From an uncultured Bacilli bacterium (GTDB lineage Bacteria > Bacillota_I > Bacilli_A > RF39 > UBA660): a stretch of 15,744 nucleotides of DNA. The notes beneath the pieces are model-generated. The model saw nothing but the letters and a program-made list of their open reading frames with translations, ran no database searches and was not told where the DNA came from. Shown piece after piece: positions 1 to 6,479 of the stretch (positions within the stretch are counted from its first letter, which is position 1; every line of letters starts with the position of its first letter). The stretch is from assembly GCA_948874605.1 (NCBI GenBank), contig CAQRXS010000017.1, forward strand, positions 1-15,744, in the 5' to 3' direction. A program made the position numbers and the translations under genes.

Positions 1-1755
1 ATCCCCCATCATAAGAAAACTTGTTTGATAAGCTTCAATTCGATAAATTAAACTTGAATCATTCTCATCATCTGTTGTAATCGTGTATTCATCGATACGA
101 AAAAAAGCACTTGTTAAATCTTGTTTTATTTTTTCACTATATTTTTGAGCAATTTGAACTTCTAAAGCTTTTCTCGCATTTCGATTTAAAATAATAGAGT
201 CAACTTTAATATTTTCTAACAAAGCCAAGGCATTTCCTAGATGATCAATGTCTCCATGAGTTAACACCAAATTAGTAATTTTGGTAATCCCAAGGGAATG
301 AAAAAATGTCACTAATGTATCTGCTTGACGCCCTTTCTTTTGTCTTTCTTGCCAAAGAGCTTTTGAATATTCTACTTTTCCACCAGTATCAATTAAAAGT
401 ACCTCTTTTCTATTTGGAGCAAGGAATAAAGTACAATCTCCTTGACCAATATCCAAAAAATATACAGAAGTCGAAAAATCACAATATGGACTTATTTTTA
501 TAATGAATAAAAATAGTATGGACCACCATAAATATTTTGTCTTATTCTTTTTAAGATACAAATAACACAGAAGAAAATAAATACCCCATAGAAAAATTGG
601 CACTTTTGGGATAACGATAGTAAACAAAGTTATTTTTGAACACATTATATTCATCTGCTCAAAAATATATAAAAATAAACCATAAATAGAAGAAAGAAAT
701 GGTATTGAAATTACTAAAAAACAAAATGGATACAAAATCAAAGAAACAAATGGTACAAATATTAAATTTAATACTATTCCTAATAGATTTACTTCAAAAA
801 AATTTATAGCTGTGATAGGCAAACTAATAAAAAAAGCAATAAAACTCGTTTTTAATAAACTTTTAAAATAATTTGATTCTTGTTTTAAATACAAAAAAGC
901 AAAACTTATTAAAAAAGAATATTGAAAACCAATTTGCATGAAATAAAAGGGATTCCAAAACAATAAAAAAGCAAAGCACAAAAATAATAATTTATGATTA
1001 GAAAGTGGGCTATCCATTTTTTTATTAATTAATTCAAAAAAATAAAGAATAACCACTCTCAACACTGATGGAGTAAAAGAAACTAAAAAAGCGTAAAACA
1101 TTAAAAAAATACTAATTATTATATCTTTACTTTTCTTACATTTTTTTAGCAAATAACCTAAAACACTTACAAATAAAGAAATATGCATTCCTGAGACTGC
1201 AAATAAATGACTTATTCCATTTGCTCGCAAAGAAGTTAAATCATATTCTTTTGTATTTCCTAAAACAAATGCTAAAAAATATTCAGAATATTTTAAATGT
1301 TTTAAATAAGTATAAATTCTATTCTTTATTTTATAAAAAAAATTTTCAGGTTTAATTTTTTTTATATCCGAAACATTCAAAATATAATGTATATTATTAT
1401 AATATAAATATCTTCTATAATTAAAAGTATTAGGTATCACATTCTCATCAGGAATAGTTAATGTACCATTTAAAATAACTTTTTTGCCATAGCCAATTGA
1501 TTTTAATAATTCTTGTTTTTCATTTTCAGATTTTATAGTATAAAATGCTTGAAGTTTTTCCCTGTCATTTACCACAAATTTTAGAGAATCGCCATCGATA
1601 CTAAAATCCACTATAATACCTTCAAAAGACTGTTCATTTCCTTGGTAAATACTTTTTTTGGGAACAACGAAGTAAATAATGCAATATATAGATAATAGAA
1701 AAAAAAGAAGGAAAAAAAGCCAATTAGATTGTAATATAACTTTCCAATTTTTCAT
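1..1755 (-). CDS. comEC: ComEC DNA-uptake channel protein, C-terminal end cut by the window edge
   Basis: Polytopic membrane protein that carries single-stranded transforming DNA across the cytoplasmic membrane. The frame is open for 585 codons from ATG at 1755 to the left edge. Residues 1-32 hold a membrane segment. Residues about 40-135 resemble the N-terminal ComEC extracellular domain (FNYRRYL at 111-117). Residues about 160-420 form the multi-pass Competence domain with SHLFAVSGMHIS at 182-193. A metallo-beta-lactamase-like domain starts near 430 (LDIGQGD at 434-440, LLIDTGG at 453-459, THGDIDH at 499-505, NDSSLIYRIE at 565-574). The C-terminal part of that domain lies outside the window. 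The start overlaps the end of comEA by 32 bases, with a weak GGGGAA ribosome site 8 bases upstream, so translation is probably coupled. No comEB lies between the two genes. Identification is firm; the exact start is likely. Confidence 0.95.
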   Translation of the reverse strand, partial: MKNWKVILQSNWLFFLLFFLLSIYCIIYFVVPKKSIYQGNEQSFEGIIVDFSIDGDSLKFVVNDREKLQAFYTIKSENEKQELLKSIGYGKKVILNGTLTIPDENVIPNTFNYRRYLYYNNIHYILNVSDIKKIKPENFFYKIKNRIYTYLKHLKYSEYFLAFVLGNTKEYDLTSLRANGISHLFAVSGMHISLFVSVLGYLLKKCKKSKDIIISIFLMFYAFLVSFTPSVLRVVILYFFELINKKMDSPLSNHKLLFLCFAFLLFWNPFYFMQIGFQYSFLISFAFLYLKQESNYFKSLLKTSFIAFFISLPITAINFFEVNLLGIVLNLIFVPFVSLILYPFCFLVISIPFLSSIYGLFLYIFEQMNIMCSKITLFTIVIPKVPIFLWGIYFLLCYLYLKKNKTKYLWWSILFLFIIKISPYCDFSTSVYFLDIGQGDCTLFLAPNRKEVLLIDTGGKVEYSKALWQERQKKGRQADTLVTFFHSLGITKITNLVLTHGDIDHLGNALALLENIKVDSIILNRNARKALEVQIAQKYSEKIKQDLTSAFFRIDEYTITTDDENDSSLIYRIEAYQTSFLMMGD

Positions 1756-2350
1756 AAACTTTTTCCCCAATTCCTTTGATGTTCTTGAGTTCTTCTTTCT
1801 TTTGAAATTTACCACATTTTTCTCGGTATTCAATGATAATTTTTGCTTTGGCTTCCCCTACTCCTGGCAAAGTCATTAATTCATCTAAAGTTGCTGTATT
1901 TAAAGAAACTAAGTTGGTTTCATTAGAATTATTAGAGTCATCATTTTTATTATCTTCCTGAATAGGATTTTTTTCTAATTCCATTTTTTTAATTTCTTCT
2001 TTTGTAAAAACTGTAATTACCATTTCATTACTAACTTTTTTGCTCAAATTCAAATTACTAGTGTCAGCCTCTTTCGTAACTCCGCCTGCTAAAGTAATAA
2101 CCTCTTGAATTATAGTACCTTTTTTCACTCGATAAACACCAGGATTTATAATAGCGCCTTTTATATCAATCGCTATAGTATCATCTTGGTCAACAGTTTC
2201 TTCTGTAAGTTCCATCTTTGGACATGTATAAGATTCTTCAGCCATTACCTCAGTGATATACAGTGTGCAAAAAATAATCGATAACAAACCAAAGAAAATA
2301 AGTCCACATAACACTTTTCTTTCACGAATGAAATTCATAACGTATTCCAT
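1724..2350 (-). CDS. comEA: ComEA-like DNA receptor of the competence machinery
   Basis: Membrane-anchored protein that binds double-stranded DNA outside the membrane and hands it to ComEC. The 208-residue protein has one N-terminal membrane segment (about residues 14-34). It is followed by an SLBB-type domain (about 56-115, with the AIDIKGAIINPGVYRVKKGT stretch and LAGGVTKEADTSNLNLS) and a low-complexity acidic Asn-rich linker (about 127-145). A C-terminal double helix-hairpin-helix DNA-binding domain follows (about 147-208, LNTATLDELMTLPGVGEAKA and LKNIKGIGEKVYEKLE). This is the usual Bacillota ComEA architecture and size. Start ATG at 2350 is chosen because AGAAAGGAG (2358-2366) sits 7 bases upstream; an internal Met at codon 5 has no better site. 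comEC follows with overlap. Confidence 0.94.
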   Translation of the reverse strand: MEYVMNFIRERKVLCGLIFFGLLSIIFCTLYITEVMAEESYTCPKMELTEETVDQDDTIAIDIKGAIINPGVYRVKKGTIIQEVITLAGGVTKEADTSNLNLSKKVSNEMVITVFTKEEIKKMELEKNPIQEDNKNDDSNNSNETNLVSLNTATLDELMTLPGVGEAKAKIIIEYREKCGKFQKKEELKNIKGIGEKVYEKLESYITI

Positions 2351-2357
2351 TAATTTT

Positions 2358-2390
2358 CTCCTTTCTAAGAAGGAATAAAATACTCCTTCT
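2358..2390 (-). promoter_or_regulatory. Hairpin directly before the comEA ribosome binding site
   Basis: On the minus strand AGAAGGAGTA and TATTCCTTCT flank a TTT loop (2368-2390). They form a 10-pair stem with one G-U pair that ends one base before the ribosome binding site AGAAAGGAG (2358-2366). The 3' arm (TTCCTT) can instead pair with AAGGAG of the ribosome site across a 6-base loop, which would hide it. The two structures exclude each other. No T-run follows, so it is not a terminator. A regulatory role is inference. Confidence 0.5.
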
Positions 2391-2429
2391 ACCTATATAT
2401 TACAGAAATATTATCGAATTCCTTTTTTC

Positions 2430-2459
2430 TTTATAGTATTTTAATCATCTATCAATCAA
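2430..2459 (-). promoter_or_regulatory. Candidate comEA-comEC promoter
   Basis: Minus-strand TTGATT (2459-2454), an 18-base spacer and TATAAA (2435-2430) match sigma-A boxes at 4/6 and 5/6. Transcription would begin near 2423 and give a leader of about 70 bases holding the 2368-2390 hairpin. The -35 box lies on the T-tract of the upstream terminator. In such AT-rich DNA a chance match is possible. Confidence 0.4.
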
Positions 2460-2492
2460 AAAAAATTCGCTTCCAATAAATAAGAAACGAAT
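2458..2492 (-). terminator. Rho-independent terminator after the glycosyltransferase gene
   Basis: Minus strand: ATTCGTTTC (2492-2484), a 10-base loop and GAAGCGAAT (2473-2465) form a 9-pair stem with one G-T pair, overlapping and followed by a run of eight T (2465-2458). It lies 14 bases after the stop at 2506 and separates the glycosyltransferase unit from comEA. Confidence 0.85.
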
Positions 2493-2505
2493 CCAATAAT
2501 AAATT

Positions 2506-3708
2506 TTATTTTTTTATTCCATGTTCTATTTTTTCCCAACCTAGATTTTTTTTCAAAGCATGAATACAAGCAGGAATATAGGATAACAAAAAAATAGGAT
2601 GATAAAATAAAGATTGAAAAAAAATCTTTTTTGTAAGTTTTATTTTTTTACTTAATAAAACTAAAAGGTACAAACTCACAAAAATGAAAATGAAAAAAAG
2701 AATTCCTAAATATCCAAACAAAAGAAACCCATTTTTATAATTTATAGAAAAAATTAGAAGTGAAAAAAATAAAAATAATAATCCTAAAATACTTAATAAC
2801 AAAGGAAGAATACCCAAATACATTTCCACTACCGAACCATAATTATTAATTTTTTCCTTGCATTTCTTTTTTAACTTAGGTCGATATCTAAACCAGTTAT
2901 AAAAATAGCCCTTAATCCACCGACTTCTTTGAGTCAAACTTTGTTTGTAGCTGATTGGCTGCTCATCATAGAAACAAGCATCATCCCTATAATGCGTACT
3001 TATTCCATACAAAGTATAATATAGGGAGCTTTCATAGTCTTCCGTAAGCGAGTGAAACGGAAATGTTTTCCATTCTTTTATTAATCGTCCATGAATATAA
3101 TATCCAGTTCCAGAAAGAATTAGGTTTCCCTTAGACTTGATAGAACTTTTATTTCGTAATTCATTTATCATAAAAAAAGTTAAACCAGCACTCACCGGAA
3201 AGAAATGATTCTTATTTTTTAAAGTCCGATAACCAGTCGAAACAGAATAACCAAATCGATAATCTTCCAACATTTTTTCTAAGAAATCTTTTTCTAAAAT
3301 ATTGTCTGCATCAAAAATAAAATAACAGTCATAAAATTGTTGTCTTAAAGATAACTCTTCAATAAGTTCTTGTAATGCGTAACCCTTCGATTTTAACTCC
3401 AATCTTTTTCTTACAAAAAAATTCATCCGATGTTTTTTAACAATTTCTATAGTTTTATCTTTTTCATTCTCAACAATAACAAAAATATTTTGAGGCGCAA
3501 TTTTTATCGTTTGGTTTTCTAAAGAAATTAATAGTTCCTCAATTACCCTAGATTCATCTCGTGCAGGTATTAAAATAGCAATTTCAGGATTTTCTTTTAT
3601 TTCTTTTTCTAATATTAAACTGTTTTTCTTTTGCTGACTTTTCATATAAAGAAAAAGAATTCCACTTGTTAGAAAACATATAAGAGAAAGCACTAAAAAT
3701 ACAATCAT
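2506..3708 (-). CDS. Membrane-bound family 2 glycosyltransferase
   Basis: Predicted inverting GT-A glycosyltransferase that transfers a sugar from a nucleotide-sugar donor at the cytoplasmic membrane face. The 400-residue protein has an N-terminal membrane segment (1-22) and a GT2 catalytic domain (about 43-265). It carries the opening ILIPARDE (45-52), the metal-binding DAD (133-135), TED (222-224) and QRSRW (260-264), the motif set of cellulose, hyaluronan and poly-GlcNAc synthases. Three to four membrane helices follow (about 295-385). The start ATG overlaps the upstream stop (ATGA, 3708-3705), with GAGGT 6 bases before it, so it is coupled to the PF06541-like gene. Product and acceptor cannot be read from the sequence; a lipid or polysaccharide of the cell surface is the natural guess. 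Confidence 0.85.
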   Translation of the reverse strand: MIVFLVLSLICFLTSGILFLYMKSQQKKNSLILEKEIKENPEIAILIPARDESRVIEELLISLENQTIKIAPQNIFVIVENEKDKTIEIVKKHRMNFFVRKRLELKSKGYALQELIEELSLRQQFYDCYFIFDADNILEKDFLEKMLEDYRFGYSVSTGYRTLKNKNHFFPVSAGLTFFMINELRNKSSIKSKGNLILSGTGYYIHGRLIKEWKTFPFHSLTEDYESSLYYTLYGISTHYRDDACFYDEQPISYKQSLTQRSRWIKGYFYNWFRYRPKLKKKCKEKINNYGSVVEMYLGILPLLLSILGLLFLFFSLLIFSINYKNGFLLFGYLGILFFIFIFVSLYLLVLLSKKIKLTKKIFFQSLFYHPIFLLSYIPACIHALKKNLGWEKIEHGIKK

Positions 3709-4394
3709 TTTTCAACCTCAATAATTACCATATTTGTATAACTTTCTTTAAGTACTTCATCTGGATAATACTTATCAAAAAATTCACCAACAATAGTAAC
3801 AGGAGGATACCCGTTATGACGGAAAGTTTGCCGAAATAAAGCGCCCCAAGAAACTAAAAAATCTAAAGACAGTAATATTATCAAAATTTTCGTTAAAATT
3901 CGTCCAAATTTTTCTGGCATAGCCTCGACAATAGCTGAAATACTTGGATAAAAAATTTTTACTAAAGCAAGAGCCAAAAGTCCCCAAACAATAGCATATG
4001 GAATGGTCGTACGGCCATTAATATTTAAAAATTCGTTCGTATAATCCCATGAAACAGTTCCTAAAAATGTTTCCTGTAAAAAACTAATAGCATATTCAAA
4101 ACCTCCACCAAGTAACGCTCCATAAAAAATGGTTTTCCAATCAGGACGTTCTTTTCTTCCAAGTATACCAATCATTAAAATAGCGCCCATTCCATAGATT
4201 GGTGAAATAGGACCATAAATCACACCTCTTCGCAATTGCCAAACAAACTCATGATGATAATGATAGTGAATAACAAGATTTAAAATTTCTTCATAATAAG
4301 CTCCAAAAATACATCCAAAAAGAAATATCCAAAATAATTTATAAAAACACATTCCTTCAGCAAATCGTTTCTGCTCGGCTCTTTTCTTACTCAT
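3705..4394 (-). CDS. PF06541-like membrane protein (so-called CmpB-type putative ABC transporter permease)
   Basis: A 229-residue integral membrane protein with about five or six hydrophobic segments (roughly 15-45, 60-78, 88-105, 130-150, 165-185). The pattern of an acidic residue in the first helix (GAYYEEILNL, 31-40), RRGVIYGPISPIYG (about 55-68) and the stretch SWDYTNEFLNINGR followed by TTIPYAIVWGLLAL (about 114-141) is typical of family PF06541. Databases label that family a putative ABC permease although no ATPase partner is established. No ABC ATPase is present here; the only partner is the overlapping glycosyltransferase. Start ATG at 4394 has GGAAGTG upstream and a good promoter at 4419-4447. 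The function is unknown; a role in envelope glycan or lipid handling is inferred from the neighbour only. TGA is its stop, which supports the standard code. Confidence 0.75.
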   Translation of the reverse strand: MSKKRAEQKRFAEGMCFYKLFWIFLFGCIFGAYYEEILNLVIHYHYHHEFVWQLRRGVIYGPISPIYGMGAILMIGILGRKERPDWKTIFYGALLGGGFEYAISFLQETFLGTVSWDYTNEFLNINGRTTIPYAIVWGLLALALVKIFYPSISAIVEAMPEKFGRILTKILIILLSLDFLVSWGALFRQTFRHNGYPPVTIVGEFFDKYYPDEVLKESYTNMVIIEVEK

Positions 4395-4418
4395 TTTTTC
4401 ACTTCCAAATCTACTGTT

Positions 4419-4447
4419 ATTTTAACACAAGATATGCTGTTTGACAA
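4419..4447 (-). promoter_or_regulatory. Promoter of the PF06541-glycosyltransferase unit
   Basis: Minus strand TTGTCA (4447-4442), a 17-base spacer and TAAAAT (4424-4419) preceded by TGT, i.e. an extended -10. It matches sigma-A boxes at 5/6 and 5/6 with ideal spacing. Transcription from about 4412 gives a very short leader before ATG 4394. Its -35 box overlaps that of the divergent plus-strand promoter. Confidence 0.7.
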
Positions 4448-4469
4448 AATTAGGATACCATGATATCCT
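4441..4469 (+). promoter_or_regulatory. Promoter of the metallopeptidase-like gene
   Basis: TTGACA (4441-4446, perfect -35), a 17-base spacer and TATCCT (4464-4469, 4/6). Most of the spacer and the whole -10 lie inside the inverted repeat at 4450-4471. The ribosome binding site AAAGGGGG (4481-4488) and ATG 4497 follow. The weak -10 lowers certainty. Confidence 0.55.
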
Positions 4470-4471
4470 AA
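4450..4471. repeat. Perfect inverted repeat in the divergent promoter, candidate operator
   Basis: Arms TTAGGATA and TATCCTAA flank six bases (CCATGA), an 8+6+8 perfect inverted repeat. It covers the spacer and -10 of the plus promoter and lies directly upstream of the minus -35 box. It would therefore act as DNA, not RNA, for both genes: blocking one promoter and possibly helping the other. The arms loosely resemble DtxR/IdeR half-sites (TTAGGnTA), but the spacing differs. The regulator is unknown. Confidence 0.6.
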
Positions 4472-4496
4472 AAAGCAAAAAAAGGGGGCTTATTGT

Positions 4497-5573
4497 ATGT
4501 TAGCTACACAAGAAGCACGTATTAAAGTAATAAACGCATGTCTTAAAGACATGCAATATCATCCTGATTATCAACTTCTTTCTCCATTAATAGAAAAAGT
4601 AAAAATAAAAGCCATAAATATGCCTTCTACTGTTTGTGAGAATGAAATACGGCACTATCTAAAATTTGAAGTGAAACAAATCTTTACAAAATATAGTCAA
4701 TTCATGATTCTACTTGACTTTATTAAGGAAAGATTTCAAATGGTTTACGGTTCTAATTTAATAGATTTGTTAAAAACAGATTATCTTCTTCCGGAACAAA
4801 AATCACAAATTCAACTTTTAAATCGTTTACCAAAGGATTATCCTTACTCTCCATCCCAAGCATACTTGAAAATGAGTTCTTTACTTCAATTTATAAATAA
4901 AGAAATACTAAATTCCAAAAAAACGCTGTATAGCCAAAAACAAACTCTAAATATAACCAATCCATCCACTTGGGAAGCACTAGACATTCTAAACCTAAAG
5001 CCTGGATTCCATTTAGATCACGAAATAAAAAAAGCTACTGTTCGTTTATTAACCACACACTGTCAAGAAAAAAATCAAGTAGATTATTTGTCAGATTTTT
5101 ATTCGAAGGTAGCTCACGCTCAAAATAATATATTGAATGCTAGAGATGCCGTTTATTCTCCATATTTGCAATACTTTCTATCAAAGGACGTCACAACATA
5201 TTCTTGGCGTCAAATCACTGAAGCAATAGCAGACCTACTTTTTGATTCTATTCAAAATTCAAATTTTAGCACCAACTCTTTGATTGCAAAAATTGCCGAT
5301 ATTATTCTTTCCCAGAGGCACTTAAAAGAATATGCAAATAGAATCGTGTTCTCTTCTGAAAACACAAATGAAATGGCAAATTTTATTAGTTGTGATAAGG
5401 AAATCATTTTCTATAAAAAAATTTGGTTAAAGCTATTCATGTCGTCATTAAAAAAGATAAAGCCTGGATTAGCGCCATATTATGCATCTAGTCAACTAGT
5501 TAAAATTATTGGTCATGAAATAGAACATGCCCATCAAACAAAGCTAATCAATCAAAAAAAATATAACCACTAA
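4497..5573 (+). CDS. Putative zinc metallopeptidase, N-terminal and HExxH part of a frameshifted gene
   Basis: I do not recognise the family. The 358-residue reading is largely helical and charged, has no signal peptide or membrane segment, and so is probably cytoplasmic. Near its end it has IIGHEIEHAHQ (about 337-347), a gluzincin-type HExxH with H340, E341 and H344 as zinc ligands and general base. The frame stops 14 codons after H344, before any third ligand, which is unusual for a working peptidase. The missing part continues in the next frame (entry 5548-6015); the frame change falls at A8 (5554-5561). Removing one base gives one protein of about 505 residues. The start ATG 4497 has AAAGGGGG 8 bases upstream. 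The gene is transcribed alone, divergent from the glycosyltransferase unit. Zinc peptidase activity is inferred from the motif only. Confidence 0.6.
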   Translation: MLATQEARIKVINACLKDMQYHPDYQLLSPLIEKVKIKAINMPSTVCENEIRHYLKFEVKQIFTKYSQFMILLDFIKERFQMVYGSNLIDLLKTDYLLPEQKSQIQLLNRLPKDYPYSPSQAYLKMSSLLQFINKEILNSKKTLYSQKQTLNITNPSTWEALDILNLKPGFHLDHEIKKATVRLLTTHCQEKNQVDYLSDFYSKVAHAQNNILNARDAVYSPYLQYFLSKDVTTYSWRQITEAIADLLFDSIQNSNFSTNSLIAKIADIILSQRHLKEYANRIVFSSENTNEMANFISCDKEIIFYKKIWLKLFMSSLKKIKPGLAPYYASSQLVKIIGHEIEHAHQTKLINQKKYNH

Positions 5574-6015
5574 TACGCAATTAATTCAATATTGTGAACT
5601 AGCCCGAAATAAACATCAAAATAACCTTTACATCATAATAAGCAATATGAAATACGAGAAATTCTGGCAGTATTGTTACACTGAAAGAACAGCAAACTTT
5701 GTAGGAGAATTTTTAGCCTTAGATGTAATACGTCAACTAAATAAATACATTGCGGTTAGTGATATTGAAGCATTGATTGCAAATGACATATTAGCACAAG
5801 CCTTAATGCCATATAAAATCACATCAAACCCAACAGCTTATTATTTAAAGCAATTTGGTCTTACACTTCCTGATTCCATTTATGAAGGATTAACACCAGA
5901 AGAAAAAATGTTCTATGGGCTTAATTTATCTAAAGAAGAACTTCATTATTTCCAAAAGAATCCAGACGAAACTTTAAATTCTATTCAAACTTTATCAAAA
6001 ACTATCCAAAAATAG
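5548..6015 (+). pseudogene. C-terminal part of the same metallopeptidase-like gene, in the +1 frame
   Basis: This frame is open from 5548 through the end of the preceding reading (stop at 5571-5573) to TAG at 6015. It continues the protein as NITTNTQLIQ...KYEKFWQYCYTERTANFVGEFLALD. E in YTERTAN would be residue about 396 of the joined protein, 52 residues after the HExxH motif, a fitting position for a third zinc ligand. The first ATG in this frame (5647) has no ribosome binding site upstream, and the frame is coding-like before it, so it is not a separate gene. The cause may be a real mutation, a sequencing or assembly error at the A-run, or slippage that rescues expression. The terminator starts at the stop codon. 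Confidence 0.65.
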
Positions 6016-6040
6016 ACTCAGCTCCTGAGTCCGTTTTTTA
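6015..6040 (+). terminator. Terminator between convergent genes, probably bidirectional
   Basis: GACTCAG (6015-6021), loop CTC and CTGAGTC (6025-6031) make a perfect 7-pair stem, followed by CG and TTTTTT on the plus strand. Read on the minus strand the same stem is followed by TATTTTT, so it can also end the comN-MBL-relA-dtd operon, whose last stop is at 6038. Confidence 0.9.
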
Positions 6041-6472
6041 TTTTTCAAGTAAAATTGTTGTAGGTCCAACATTTGTAAACGAAACACGCATATCCTCTCC
6101 AAAAATACCTGTTTCCACATTGACATATTTTTTAAGTTCTAGATTAAACTGTTCATACAATGTTATTGCTTGTTCTCCACCAAGCGCATTTATATAACTT
6201 GGACGATTACCTTTTGTTGCATCTGCATACAATGTAAATTGACTGACAGACAATATACTGCCACCAACATCCAATATACTTTTATTCATTACGTTTTGTT
6301 CATCTGGAAAAATTCTCAAATTTACTATTTTTCGTGCCAAATACTCAATTTGCTCTACAGAATCTCCTTCCGTAAAACCAACAAGAAGCATAAGTCCCTT
6401 TTGACATTTGCCAACAGTCTCTTGATTTACCATAACAGCAGCATTCTCGCATCTTTGCACCACTACTTTCAT
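6038..6472 (-). CDS. dtd: D-aminoacyl-tRNA deacylase (Dtd)
   Basis: Removes D-amino acids, and glycine mischarged on tRNA-Ala, from tRNA, protecting translation. The 144 residues match the family length of about 145. The N-terminus MKVVVQRCENAAV is typical. SVSQFTLYADATKGNRPSY spans 75-93, and the Gly-Pro active-site motif is in NVGPTT (134-139). The residue before GP is Val where most members have Asp, a mild change. The start at 6472 is 7 bases after the relA stop, with AGGAAA just upstream inside the relA end. It is the last gene of the operon; relA-dtd adjacency is also found in Bacillus subtilis. Confidence 0.96.
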   Translation of the reverse strand: MKVVVQRCENAAVMVNQETVGKCQKGLMLLVGFTEGDSVEQIEYLARKIVNLRIFPDEQNVMNKSILDVGGSILSVSQFTLYADATKGNRPSYINALGGEQAITLYEQFNLELKKYVNVETGIFGEDMRVSFTNVGPTTILLEK

Positions 6473-6479
6473 AAATTTC

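Noticed and set aside
306..503. Plus-strand 65-codon reading inside comEC
   Set aside because: It lies opposite a well-supported comEC domain, has no family features, and similar antisense readings occur across the window because of the AT-rich code.
3705..3707. TGA as a tryptophan codon (mycoplasma code)
   Set aside because: TGG is used for Trp throughout, all conserved genes are open in the standard code, and TGA ends the PF06541 gene exactly where the next gene starts.
4450..4471. Inverted repeat read as a terminator
   Set aside because: No T-run follows on either strand, and both flanking genes start there and run outward, so nothing needs terminating.
5647..6015. Separate 122-residue gene starting at ATG 5647
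   Set aside because: There is no ribosome binding site before it, the frame is open and coding-like back to 5548, and it completes the metallopeptidase-like protein. It is better read as the shifted continuation.
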